From: an uncultured Burkholderiales bacterium
GTDB taxonomy: Bacteria > Pseudomonadota > Gammaproteobacteria > Burkholderiales > Burkholderiaceae_C
NCBI GenBank assembly: GCA_945952065.1
Contig: CAMFGY010000002.1
Span: forward strand, 62,001-126,000
Direction of reading: 5' to 3'
DNA: 64,000 nt
Position 1 is the first letter of the stretch. Each line of letters opens with the position of its first letter. Position numbers and translations under genes: made by a program. Shown piece by piece: positions 53,820 to 63,900 of this stretch. The notes beneath the pieces were generated by a model. The model had not been told where the DNA came from, ran no database searches, and worked only from the letters and a program-made list of their open reading frames with translations.

Positions 53820-56198
53820 ATGAATAAAAAACTGCTGTCCGAGCGCGACATTTGCACCAAGTTCATAACACCCGCCGTTGTCGCGGCGGGCTGGGATATC
53901 CAGCGTCAGGTGCGTGAGGAGGTGAGTTTCACCAAAGGCCGTGTCATCGTCCGCGGCAAGCTGCACACTCGCGGTAAGTCGCGGCGTGCCGACTTCATCC
54001 TTTATCACCAGCCCAATCTGCCGCTGGCCGTGATCGAGGCCAAGGACAACACCCACACCATGGGCGACGGCATGCAGCAAGCCTTGGACTATGCCGAAGC
54101 GCTGGACGTACCTTTTGTGTTCTCCAGCAACGGCGACGGCTTCCTGTTCCACGACCGCACCGGCAACGCGGCCCTCACCGAAACCGAGCTGACACTGGAG
54201 CAGTTCCCCAGCCCCGCCGAACTCTGGCAACGCTATTGCGCCTGGAAGGGCTTCGACGCGGAGGCCAGTCAGAAGGTCGAAGCCCCGTACTTCGACGACG
54301 GCACCGGCCGCATGCCCCGCTACTACCAGATGAACGCCATCAACCGCACGGTGGAGGCGGTGGCGCGTGGTCAGAACCGCGTGCTGCTGGTGATGGCCAC
54401 CGGCACCGGCAAGACCTACACCGCGTTTCAGATCATCTGGCGCCTGTGGAAGAGCCGGCAGAAGAAGCGCATCTTGTTCCTGGCCGACCGCAACATCCTC
54501 GTCGACCAGACCAAGAACAACGACTTCAAGCCCTTTGGCGCGGCGATGACCAAGATCGCCAAGCGCCAGATCGACACGTCTTACGAGATTTACCTTTCTC
54601 TTTATCAGGCGGTGACCGGCGCCGAGGAAGAGAAGAACATCTACAAGCAGTTCTCGCCGGACTTCTTTGACCTGGTCGTCATCGACGAATGCCACCGGGG
54701 CAGCGCCGCTGAGGATTCGGCTTGGCGCGAGATTCTTGCCTACTTCTCCAGCGCCACGCACATCGGCCTGACCGCCACGCCCAAGGAGACCAAGGAGGTT
54801 TCCAGCATCCACTACTTCGGCGAGCCGGTCTACAGCTACAGCCTCAAGCAGGGCATTGCGGACGGCTTCCTTGCTCCCTACAAAGTCGTGCGCATCGACT
54901 TCGACAAGGACCTGCAAGGCTGGCGCCCGCCCGCCGGCATGCTGGACAAGAACGGCCAGCCCATTGAGGACCGAATCTACAACCTCAAGGACATGGACCG
55001 AAACTTGGTGCTGGAAGCCCGCACCCAGTTGGTGGCCGAGAAAATCACCGCCTTCCTGAAGGCCACCGATCCTTTCCAGAAGACCATCGTCTTCTGCGAC
55101 GACATCGATCACGCCGAGCGCATGCGCCAAGCCTTGGTGAACCTGAACCCGCAGCGCATTCAGGAGAACCGCAAGTACGTCATGCGCATCACTGGGGACG
55201 AGCAGGAAGGCAAAGCCGAACTCGACAATTTCATCAACCCCGAAGAGCGCTACCCCGTCATCGCTACCACCAGCAAGCTGATGACCACAGGCGTGGACGC
55301 GCAGACCTGCAAGCTCGTCGTACTGGACCAGCACATCAAGTCCATGACAGAGTTCAAGCAAATCATCGGCCGCGGCACCCGCATCAACGAGGACTACGGC
55401 AAGTTCTGGTTCACCATCATGGACTTCAAGAAGGCCACCGAGTTGTTTGCAGACCCGGCCTTTGATGGCGACCCGGTGCAGCTCTACGAACCCAAAGGCG
55501 ACGTGCCTCCGGTGCCACCTGACGATGTGCCCGAGCAGCCCGAAGGCGGCCGGCCTGTCGGCGGCGATGGCGACGACGCACCGCCCGATGACGGCGGCGA
55601 CCTGGGCGGCGGCGCGGGCGTCGGTCGTATCAAATACGTGGTCGGCAATGTCTCGGTCTTTGTGGTGGCCGAGCGCGTGCAGTACTACGGCGCCGACGGC
55701 AAGCTCATCACCGAGTCCCTGCGCGACTACACCCGCAACTGCGTCACTAAGCAGTTCGGTTCGTTGGATGCATTCCTGCGACGCTGGTCCGACGCCGAAC
55801 AGAAGAAGGTCATCATCGAAGAGCTGGCCAATCAGGGCGTGCTCTGGGAAGCCTTGGCCGAAGAAGTGGAGGCCAAGCAGGGCGGAAAGCAACTCGACCC
55901 TTTCGATCTGATTTGCCACGTCGCCTTTGACCAGCCGCCGTTGTCGCGCAAGGAGCGCGCCGACAAGGTCAAGAAGCGCAATTACTTCGCAAAGTACCAA
56001 GGCCCGGCACGGCAGGTACTAGAAGCTTTGCTGGAGAAGTACGCCGACACCGGCCTGGAACCCATCGAGGACATCAAGATTCTTCAGCTTGACCCGTTCA
56101 GCCGTATTGGAGCGCCAGTCGAATTGGTGAAGGCTTTCGGAGGCAGGGCAGGCTACCTAAAGGCTGTTGCAGCCCTTGAAGAACAACTATACGGATAA
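53820..56198 (+). CDS. hsdR: Type I restriction enzyme subunit R
   Basis: This 792-residue translocase-nuclease is of the EcoEI/type IB kind. The N-terminal nuclease part ends in AVIEAKDN, the D...ExK core. The helicase has [10 protein letters not shown] (192-201), VVIDECHRG (287-295), and GLTATPKE, with a QIIGRGTRI motif further on. It cuts unmodified DNA with HsdM and HsdS. It is the first gene of the RM operon and lies just outside the predicted right end. Length is at the short end for HsdR. The 781-residue ORF on the opposite strand is a shadow. Confidence 0.92.
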   Translation: MNKKLLSERDICTKFITPAVVAAGWDIQRQVREEVSFTKGRVIVRGKLHTRGKSRRADFILYHQPNLPLAVIEAKDNTHTMGDGMQQALDYAEALDVPFVFSSNGDGFLFHDRTGNAALTETELTLEQFPSPAELWQRYCAWKGFDAEASQKVEAPYFDDGTGRMPRYYQMNAINRTVEAVARGQNRVLLVMATGTGKTYTAFQIIWRLWKSRQKKRILFLADRNILVDQTKNNDFKPFGAAMTKIAKRQIDTSYEIYLSLYQAVTGAEEEKNIYKQFSPDFFDLVVIDECHRGSAAEDSAWREILAYFSSATHIGLTATPKETKEVSSIHYFGEPVYSYSLKQGIADGFLAPYKVVRIDFDKDLQGWRPPAGMLDKNGQPIEDRIYNLKDMDRNLVLEARTQLVAEKITAFLKATDPFQKTIVFCDDIDHAERMRQALVNLNPQRIQENRKYVMRITGDEQEGKAELDNFINPEERYPVIATTSKLMTTGVDAQTCKLVVLDQHIKSMTEFKQIIGRGTRINEDYGKFWFTIMDFKKATELFADPAFDGDPVQLYEPKGDVPPVPPDDVPEQPEGGRPVGGDGDDAPPDDGGDLGGGAGVGRIKYVVGNVSVFVVAERVQYYGADGKLITESLRDYTRNCVTKQFGSLDAFLRRWSDAEQKKVIIEELANQGVLWEALAEEVEAKQGGKQLDPFDLICHVAFDQPPLSRKERADKVKKRNYFAKYQGPARQVLEALLEKYADTGLEPIEDIKILQLDPFSRIGAPVELVKAFGGRAGYLKAVAALEEQLYG

Positions 56199-56202
56199 CT
56201 GA

Positions 56203-57105
56203 ATGCTCGACAGCTTTGCATTGAAAGATTCGCTCTTGGCGCTTGGCTTCAGGCCAATAACTGACCCAGAACGAACTAAAGCCCATGGCTTCAAACGAAA
56301 TGACCTTGCGCATCCGATCTACGTGAAGATTGCGGGGCCCAAAGGAAGGCTGCGCGCGGCAACCGAACATCCATTGGTTTTGCACGCAAACGACGCAGAT
56401 CGTTTGAGACGAGCGCCCTCGCTCCCTCGCGGGTTCGAGCTACAGGCATCTCCCTATAAGAGCGCTGGACTGCTCGAATTTCGGAATAGTGGCAGTGCGG
56501 CGACGCCATTCGGTTTCGACGCGGCAGTGCGCGACTCAACGACATTGGCCGAAGTGATTGACATCCTCTGCAATCGAGCTGAAAAGGCGGTTAAAACGTC
56601 TGATGCTGCAGCCTTGACCGAAACCGACGAGTCCCCTGCCATTGACCCGCTCGTATGGGCAACCGCAACTGCTGACGTTGACGCTGGCTTGCAAGGGCGC
56701 GTCGTTACTGCGACAACCAGGAAAGCACTGATTGAAGCCCGCGTTGGCCAGGGCAAGTATCGAGAAGACTTACTGAAGATTTGGCATCGCCGATGTGCGG
56801 TGACTGGTTGTGACATCGAAAAGGCTCTGGTTGCATCTCATGCCGTACCTTGGCGCGAGAACAAAGACCCTGAGACTTGCCTTGACCCCTACAACGGGCT
56901 GCTTTTGGCCGCCTCCATTGACAAGCTGTTCGACCAAGGCCTGATCAGCTTTGATGAGGCGGGGCGCTTGCTACGTTGCACCGCTCTTCGCGGTGTAGAT
57001 TTGCTTGCTCTCGGCATCACCGCCGACGCTAGGCTCCGAGCCATATCGCCCAAACACCAACCCTACCTCGCCGCACACCGCATCAAACATGGCTTCAACG
57101 CTTGA
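56203..57105 (+). CDS. HNH endonuclease within the RM operon
   Basis: This 300-residue protein ends with an HNH_2-type nuclease domain: RVGQGKYREDLLKIW...CAVTGCDIEKALVASHAVPW...NGLLLAASIDKLFDQGLISF, with H at ASHAVPW and N in YNGL. The N-terminal 180 residues are of unknown type and may recognise modified DNA. It starts 4 bases after hsdR and 51 bases before hsdM, so it is inserted in the middle of the operon. GC content is lower than in hsdR and hsdM, suggesting later acquisition. It may act as an auxiliary or modification-dependent nuclease. Confidence 0.83.
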   Translation: MLDSFALKDSLLALGFRPITDPERTKAHGFKRNDLAHPIYVKIAGPKGRLRAATEHPLVLHANDADRLRRAPSLPRGFELQASPYKSAGLLEFRNSGSAATPFGFDAAVRDSTTLAEVIDILCNRAEKAVKTSDAAALTETDESPAIDPLVWATATADVDAGLQGRVVTATTRKALIEARVGQGKYREDLLKIWHRRCAVTGCDIEKALVASHAVPWRENKDPETCLDPYNGLLLAASIDKLFDQGLISFDEAGRLLRCTALRGVDLLALGITADARLRAISPKHQPYLAAHRIKHGFNA

Positions 57106-57156
57106 TGCCCGGTTAGAGCTTTCACCGTAACAACAATAACAACACTTCCATTTCCC

Positions 57157-58626
57157 ATGTCCATCAGCAGTTCCATCAAATCCATCCAAGACATCATGCG
57201 CAAGGATGTCGGCGTCGATGGCGACGCCCAACGCATCGGCCAGCTCGTCTGGCTGCTCTTCCTGAAGATCTTTGATGACCGCGAACAGGAATGGGAGCTG
57301 TTGGACGACAACTACCGCTCGCCGCTGCCGGAGCAATACCGCTGGCGCAACTGGGCAGCCAACCCCGAAGGCATCACCGGCGAGGAACTAAAAAGCTTCA
57401 TCGACAACGAGCTGTTCCCCGCCCTGCAAAAGCTGGAGAGCTACAGCACCACGCCCGCCGCCTTCGTGGTGCGCGGCGTGTTCGAAGATGCGTACAACTA
57501 CATGAAGTCCGGCCAGCTCATCCGGCAAGTCATCAACAAGATTCAAGAAGGCGTCGACTTCAACAAGGCTCAAGAGCGCCACGCCTTCGGCGACATGTAC
57601 GAGCAGTTGCTGCGTGACCTGCAAAGCGCGGGCAATGCCGGCGAGTTCTACACACCGCGCCCAGTCACCGAGTTCATGGTCCGCATGGTCGACCCCAAGC
57701 TCGACGAAAAGGTAATGGACCCGGCCTGCGGCACCGGCGGCTTTTTGACCTGCACCATCGAGCACAAGCGCAAGCACTACGTCAAAACGCCCGAGGACGA
57801 GCGCACGCTGCAGGCCAGCATCCACGGCGTAGAGAAGAAGCCGTTACCCCACCTGCTGGCCACCACCAACATGATCTTGCACGGCATCGAGGTGCCCAAC
57901 CAGATCCGCCACGACAACACGCTGGCCAAGCCCTTGATTGGCTGGGGGCCTAAAGACCGCGTTGACTGCATCGTCGCCAACCCGCCCTTCGGCGGCATGG
58001 AAGAAGACGGCATCGAGACCAACTTCCCTCAGGCCTTCCGCACCCGCGAAACGGCCGACCTGTTCCTCGTGCTCATCATGCATTTGCTCAAGGACGGTGG
58101 TCGCGCCGCCGTGGTGCTGCCGGACGGCTTTCTGTTCGGCGAGGGCATCAAGAGCCGCATCAAGGAAAAATTACTGAACGACTGCAATCTGCACACCGTC
58201 GTTCGCCTGCCCAACGGCGTGTTCAACCCCTACACCGGCATCAAGACCAATCTGTTGTTCTTCACCAAGGGCACGCCGACGAAGGACATCTGGTTCTACG
58301 AGCACCAGTACCCGGCCGGGGTGAAGAACTACTCCAAGACCCGGCCGATGCGCATTGAAGAGTTCGCGACGGAGCAAGCCTGGTGGGGCAGCGAGGCCGA
58401 TGGCTTTGCGGCCCGCGTCGAGGGCGAGTTCGCCTGGAAGGTCAGCGTCGAGGACATCAAGGCTCGCAACTACAACCTCGACTGCAAGAACCCGCATGTG
58501 GGCGAGCAGGTCAGTCATGACCCGGTGCAGTTGTTGGCCGAGTATGCGCGGATGCAGGATGGCATCCATGGTTTGCGCGAGCAGTTGAAGGCAGTGCTGG
58601 CTGAGGTGTTGGAGCGCGACGCATGA
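57157..58626 (+). CDS. hsdM: Type I DNA methyltransferase subunit M
   Basis: This 489-residue N6-adenine methyltransferase has the HsdM N-terminal helical domain, SAM motif DPACGTGGF (188-196) and the catalytic NPPF (275-278). It methylates the recognition site with HsdS, protecting host DNA. Length is usual. The stop overlaps the hsdS start by 4 bases (ATGA), so expression is coupled. Confidence 0.94.
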   Translation: MSISSSIKSIQDIMRKDVGVDGDAQRIGQLVWLLFLKIFDDREQEWELLDDNYRSPLPEQYRWRNWAANPEGITGEELKSFIDNELFPALQKLESYSTTPAAFVVRGVFEDAYNYMKSGQLIRQVINKIQEGVDFNKAQERHAFGDMYEQLLRDLQSAGNAGEFYTPRPVTEFMVRMVDPKLDEKVMDPACGTGGFLTCTIEHKRKHYVKTPEDERTLQASIHGVEKKPLPHLLATTNMILHGIEVPNQIRHDNTLAKPLIGWGPKDRVDCIVANPPFGGMEEDGIETNFPQAFRTRETADLFLVLIMHLLKDGGRAAVVLPDGFLFGEGIKSRIKEKLLNDCNLHTVVRLPNGVFNPYTGIKTNLLFFTKGTPTKDIWFYEHQYPAGVKNYSKTRPMRIEEFATEQAWWGSEADGFAARVEGEFAWKVSVEDIKARNYNLDCKNPHVGEQVSHDPVQLLAEYARMQDGIHGLREQLKAVLAEVLERDA

Positions 58627-60194
58627 CAACGTTGGTGACCAAAAATCTGCATTTGGTAGCCGCCGCGCCGGGTGGTGTTAGAAAGCTAAGGCACCTGATT
58701 CTCAAGCTTGCTGTTCGAGGTAGGTTGGTAGAGCAAGACTCAAGTGATGAACCCGCCAACGAACTGCTGAAGCGAATCCAGGCTGAGAAGGCGCGGCTTA
58801 CCTCTTCCGGCGAGTCTCGGCGGAAGCGTTCCGAGGCAGTTGGCGCAATTGATGGAGTACCGGAGGCTTTACCGGCAACTTGGGTGTGGACTGCGCTCCC
58901 AAACATTTACTCTTCAATACCAATCCGTGGCAATCAACTTCTTTCGTCTGAGATTGCTGTGCAAGGGCGGTTTCCCGTTGTGGATCAGGGCAAGCAGTTT
59001 ATTGCTGGCTACACAGACAAGGAAGATTTGCTAATCCGTATCCCAGGACCGGTAGTGGTCTTCGGCGACCACACGACAGAACGGAAATACATTGATTTCG
59101 ACTTCGTAGCCGGGGCGGATGGAGTCAAGATACTACGCCCGATCCTCCTGAATGAGAGATTCTTCTGGTGGCAACTGGTTAGCCTAGAGCTAGAGGGACG
59201 AGGTTACGCTCGGCACTTCAAAGTGCTGAATGAATGTTCTTTCGCATTACCACCAGTCAACGAGCAGGCACGCATCGTCGCCAAGGTCGATGAACTGATG
59301 GCTCTGTGCGACCGGCTGGAGGCTGAGCAGGCCGACGCCGAGGCCGCCCACGCCAAGCTGGTGGAGGCCCTGCTCGCCAGCCTCACCCAAGCCCGCGACG
59401 CCGCCGACTTCCGCGCCAGCTGGCAACAACTGTCCGAGCATTTCCATACGCTCTTCACCACCGAGGCCAGCGTTGATGCGCTGAAGCAGGCTATTCGTGA
59501 GCAGGCGGTCCGTGGAAGACTGACAAACGACGTCCCATCTTTTCAACTCACCAACTCGACTTCGGTGGAAGCTGCCGGCCCGTTTTCACTGCCGAAGTCT
59601 TGGCATTGGGTAAAGCTCAAGGAGCTCGTGCTTGATATCCGTTTCGGGACATCGACTAAGTGCACACATGACGGACCCGGAACGCCGGTTTTGCGCATTC
59701 CAAATATCGGCGAAGAGGTTGTCACGCTGCTCGACATGAAGTTTGGTGAATTGTCTGATGCAGAGAAGCAGAGCTACTTGCTGGAGCAAGGAGACCTATT
59801 GATGATCAGGTCAAACGGAAGTGCTTCGCTCGTTGGCAAGACTGCGATAGTTGGACCTGACGCTACGCACTGCGCGTTCGCCGGCTATCTAGTGCGAATT
59901 CGCCTTCCACGGGACCGCGTCACTCCTGAGTATTTTCAATTGGCACTTCGGTCGCGACATGTGCGCGATGGCATCGAAGCTCCAATTCGCACGACAAGTG
60001 GGGTCAAGAACATCAACAGCACTGAAATTCGGGGCCTTCAAGTCCCCTTGCCGCCAATGCACACGCAAGTGGAACTTGTCGCCAAGGTCAATGAGCTGCT
60101 CACCCTCTGCGACCAACTCAAACTCAACCTCTCTCAAGCCCACCAGCACCACGAAAAGCTAGCCTCCGTGCTGGTCGAGCAAGCCGTGGCCTGA
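58623..60194 (+). CDS. hsdS: Type I specificity subunit S
   Basis: This 523-residue protein has two target-recognition domains, each followed by a conserved helix containing AKVDELMALCDRLEAEQ (about 219-235) and AKVNELLTLCDQL (second copy near the C-terminus). The two TRDs start with LPATWVWTALP and LPKSWHWVKL. It sets the DNA sequence recognised by the HsdR-M complex. TRD1 and TRD2 are different in sequence, so the recognition site should be bipartite. The middle and the end are GC-rich while the TRDs are AT-richer, as expected for exchanged TRDs. Confidence 0.92.
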   Translation: MTTLVTKNLHLVAAAPGGVRKLRHLILKLAVRGRLVEQDSSDEPANELLKRIQAEKARLTSSGESRRKRSEAVGAIDGVPEALPATWVWTALPNIYSSIPIRGNQLLSSEIAVQGRFPVVDQGKQFIAGYTDKEDLLIRIPGPVVVFGDHTTERKYIDFDFVAGADGVKILRPILLNERFFWWQLVSLELEGRGYARHFKVLNECSFALPPVNEQARIVAKVDELMALCDRLEAEQADAEAAHAKLVEALLASLTQARDAADFRASWQQLSEHFHTLFTTEASVDALKQAIREQAVRGRLTNDVPSFQLTNSTSVEAAGPFSLPKSWHWVKLKELVLDIRFGTSTKCTHDGPGTPVLRIPNIGEEVVTLLDMKFGELSDAEKQSYLLEQGDLLMIRSNGSASLVGKTAIVGPDATHCAFAGYLVRIRLPRDRVTPEYFQLALRSRHVRDGIEAPIRTTSGVKNINSTEIRGLQVPLPPMHTQVELVAKVNELLTLCDQLKLNLSQAHQHHEKLASVLVEQAVA

Positions 60195-60206
60195 TTCCCC
60201 TCCAAC

Positions 60207-60935
60207 ATGGCAACACCTCACAACGACAAACTGGCCGTCCTCATCGACGCCGACAATGCGCAGGCCAGCATCATCAATGAACTGATGGCAGAGGTGTCCC
60301 GCTACGGCACCGCCACCGTCAAGCGCGCTTACGGTGACTGGACCACGCCCAACCTGCGCGGCTGGAAGGACGTGTTGCACAAACTTGCCATCCAACCCAT
60401 GCAGCAGTTCAGCTACACCACCGGCAAGAACGCGACGGACTCGTCCTTGATCATCGACGCGATGGACCTCTTGCACTCGGGCACCGTCAGCGGTTTTTGT
60501 CTGGTCTCGTCAGACAGCGACTTCACCCGCTTGGCCACGCGCATCCGCGAGGCGGGTTTGGTGGTCTATGGCTTTGGTGAGCAGAAAACTCCGCAAGCTT
60601 TTGTGGCGGCGTGCGACAAGTTCATCTACACCGAGATCCTCCGCACACAAGGCGCCGGGGCGGCGCCCCAGCCCATTGAGAGCGGCGAACCTGGGCAATC
60701 GCTAGAAGCCATGCTGAAGCAGGCAGTGACAGTCACCGCCCGCGACAACGGCTGGTCGCCCCTGTCTACCTTGGGCTCGCTGATCATGAAAAACCACTCT
60801 GCCTTTGACCCTCGCAACTACGGTTGCCAGAAGCTGGGGGAACTGGTGCGCAAGCAGCCTTATCTGGAAGTAAAGGAAGTGCCCGTGCAGGATGGTTCCA
60901 GCAACGTGCATTTGTTTGTTCGACTGAGAGCCTGA
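60207..60935 (+). CDS. NYN-domain (LabA-like) protein with OST-HTH/LOTUS domain
   Basis: This 242-residue protein has an N-terminal NYN/PIN-like nuclease domain: LAVLIDADNAQ (9-19), TDSSLIIDAMDLL (about 76-88) and CLVSSDSDFTRLA (about 97-109) supply the acidic metal-binding residues. A C-terminal OST-HTH/LOTUS RNA-binding domain (about 165-240) follows. It probably cleaves or binds structured RNA. It follows hsdS by 12 bases, a common neighbour in RM islands. Confidence 0.85.
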   Translation: MATPHNDKLAVLIDADNAQASIINELMAEVSRYGTATVKRAYGDWTTPNLRGWKDVLHKLAIQPMQQFSYTTGKNATDSSLIIDAMDLLHSGTVSGFCLVSSDSDFTRLATRIREAGLVVYGFGEQKTPQAFVAACDKFIYTEILRTQGAGAAPQPIESGEPGQSLEAMLKQAVTVTARDNGWSPLSTLGSLIMKNHSAFDPRNYGCQKLGELVRKQPYLEVKEVPVQDGSSNVHLFVRLRA

Positions 60936-60994
60936 GTCATGCCCATCCGACACGCCATCTGGCAAGTCGGCCATTGCCCTGAAAACTGACTGAA

Positions 60995-63900
60995 ATGCCC
61001 GAACTGGTTCACATTACTCGGACTGCCACTCACAGACGCAAAGATCAAGATAAAGAATCTCGATCCTTGGTTGATTGGAGAAGCCTTTCAGCATATGTGC
61101 TTCTTGGCGAACCCGGTTCGGGAAAGACCACTGTTTTCAGACAGGAGGCGGAAGCCCTTGGACTCGCTGCGATTTTTGCGACGGCGAAGGACTTTTTGAC
61201 CCTGCACACCGATGCCGAGTTGCTTGGCAAGATTCTTTTCATTGACGCACTTGATGAGCGCCGCAGTGACGTCGGGGGCACTGAAGGTCCTTTGGAGACC
61301 ATCAGGTCCAAGCTTCGTGACCTTGGCCGCCCGACTTTTCGATTGGCTTGCCGTGAAGCGGATTGGTACCAGGACGGCAGCAAGGACCTAGCCCGTGTTT
61401 CGCCTGACGGAACCGTAGTCGAATTGCGATTGGATGCCTTGTCTGATGCTCAGACTAGGCAACTGCTCAGCGCCTGGCTGCCCAACGGTTCAGCTGGCGC
61501 AGGTGATTTCGTGGATACGGCCGAGCAGCACAACCTCGATGCACTCCTGCAAAGTCCACTGCTGCTGAAACTACTTGTGGATGCGGTTAGCCAGAATGAC
61601 TGGCCAGCCAATCGATCTCAAGTCTATGAACTAGCTTGCACTCAGATGGCGCTGGAACAGAACCCAGTCCATCGCAGGCTTTCTGGTCACGGCTTCAGCA
61701 ATGAGCAAGTTCTTTCGGCAGCCGGCCTCCTGTCGGCAATGCTGTTGCTATCCGATAGTCAGAGCATTTGCCTTGACCCAAGCGACCGAACAGCCGGCAG
61801 CATCCAACTGACAGAGATATCAGACTCGCTCGGGCTGACTCAAGAGTTGCTGCGTACGGTTTTGGACACCAAACTATTTTCTGCCGAAGGTGAGCATCGC
61901 AGCCCACTGCATCGAACTATTGCCGAATATCTGGGCGCCCGTTCCTTGTCGAAGCAAGTTCAATCCAAAGGGCTGCCGTTGTTGCGGTTGCTGGCATTGA
62001 TGACTGCCGATGATGGGTGTGTTGTTGACCCGCTGCGCGGACTCTATGGTTGGCTTTGTTTGCATTGCGAGACGGATAGAGCTCAGCTCGTCAATGTCGA
62101 CCCCTTGGCACTTGTTCTTTACGGCGACGTTGGCCCCTACAGCAGCTCTGATAGACGGCTGGTGCTGAGAGCACTGAAGGCGGCAGCGGACCGCTTCCCC
62201 TGGTTCAGAAATGACGACTGGGCAGCTCGGCCTTTTGGTGCTTTGGGTTCACCAGATTTAATCGCGGACTTCGCTTTGATTCTCAGGGACCCGGCACGCG
62301 GTCTCGCACATGAGCCGTTCTTGGCATGCGTCATAGACGCGTTGATTCATGGCTCACCGATTCCTGCGCTGGCCACCGACCTTTACGCCGTCGTGACAGA
62401 TTCGACCTACACCTCTCGCGTGCGTCGCGAAAGCGCGGCCGCTTGGCTCAACTGCACTGGCAATGATTCAACTGCAGCCCTGCAGCTACTTTCCGACATT
62501 CGAACTGGTGACGTGTTGGATGACGATGACGAAATCAGCGGCCGACTGCTGGATGCCTTGTTTCCGGTGCATATGTCGGCACAACAAGCTTTAGAGAGCC
62601 TGCACGGGGCAAAGGCCGAAAGTCTGATTGGCTGGTACCACATGTTCTGGGCAGATGATTTCGTGGCCAGAATCCCGAAAGCCCAGATTGCAGATGCCCT
62701 TGACCAACTCTTGAAATTTACAGGCAGTCCTGAGGTGCAAGAGGATTCAGAACAAGGGTTTCCCAAACTGGAAAACATCAGAAAGACCGCCCTTAGTCTG
62801 CTGAACCATGGGCTGAACATCATTGGAGACGAATCGTCAGACCAGCAGTTATTCAACTGGCTGGGACTGGGGATCGATAAGTACGGCCAAGAACCGTTGC
62901 ACTCCGATGTGAAAAACGAAATTGTGAGTTGGTTGGGCGCACGCCCTGAGCGTATGAAGGGCGTTTATCAATGCGGTGTGGACGAGTACCTTTCAGGCGA
63001 TGCGACCACACGCCGGCCCTGGGCAATTGAGAATCGCCTTTACTCGGCGAGTCGCCCTGTGGATTGGTTGCCTTGGGTTCTGGAAAGACTCGCAGATTGG
63101 GGCGACGAAGAACTGGCCAAACATTGGTTCCAACATGCCGCCTGGGCGGTCATGAATGAGCAGGCTGTCGGTAGCATCAACTTGGAATATTTGGAAAGTT
63201 GGGTGCGGAAACACATCGGCGTCTGGCCGACTGCCGAGCAATGGCTCGAAGAGCGTACTTCGCTTCCTCTGGATTCCTGGGATGAGGAAGAGCATAGAAG
63301 GAAAGTGCAGAACCAATTGGATGCCGCATCTCGCAGGGCCAATGAGCGGGCGGTGTTGGCTCCTTTTCTGCCTGGCGTGTTCGCTGGAACGGCTCCGGCC
63401 CATGTGATGGGGAAGATCGCCATAAAGTACAAGCAGCCGCCTTCGGGCAACCAAGGAAGAACGGCGACAGAGCGTGTTGCTAACTACCTTTGTGGTACCC
63501 CGGATGAAGCTGCTAAGGCTATTTCTGCCTTGACACTCGTTCTTGGGCGACGTGACCTCAATACTCGGGCGGAGGTTATATCGTCATTCGAGAAAGGCGA
63601 GCGTTTCTGGCTCAGTTACGCCTGTTTACTCGCAGCGGAACTTGCATGGGCACAAGAGCCGACAGTTTTCGCATCGATTTCAGCAAGTGCGCTAGAAGCG
63701 CTGATCGCCTACCATTTGATAGACGAAGGAGGGCGAACTTGCGGGTGGTTCAAGGCGCTGTGCATGGCGCATCCGGACACCGTTCACCGTGTTTCTAAAG
63801 AGCTTCTTGAGGCTGATTTGCGGGTGGACCCACCAAGACTGCAGCTCTATTTCGGTTTGCCGGATGACGATGCGTCAAGAGAGTTCGTTGCGTTGCTTTT

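Noticed and set aside
53655-56000. 781-residue ORF opposite hsdR
   Set aside because: It is an antisense shadow rich in Val and Leu without recognisable domains; hsdR is certain. Its last 50 codons before hsdR also gave no known match.
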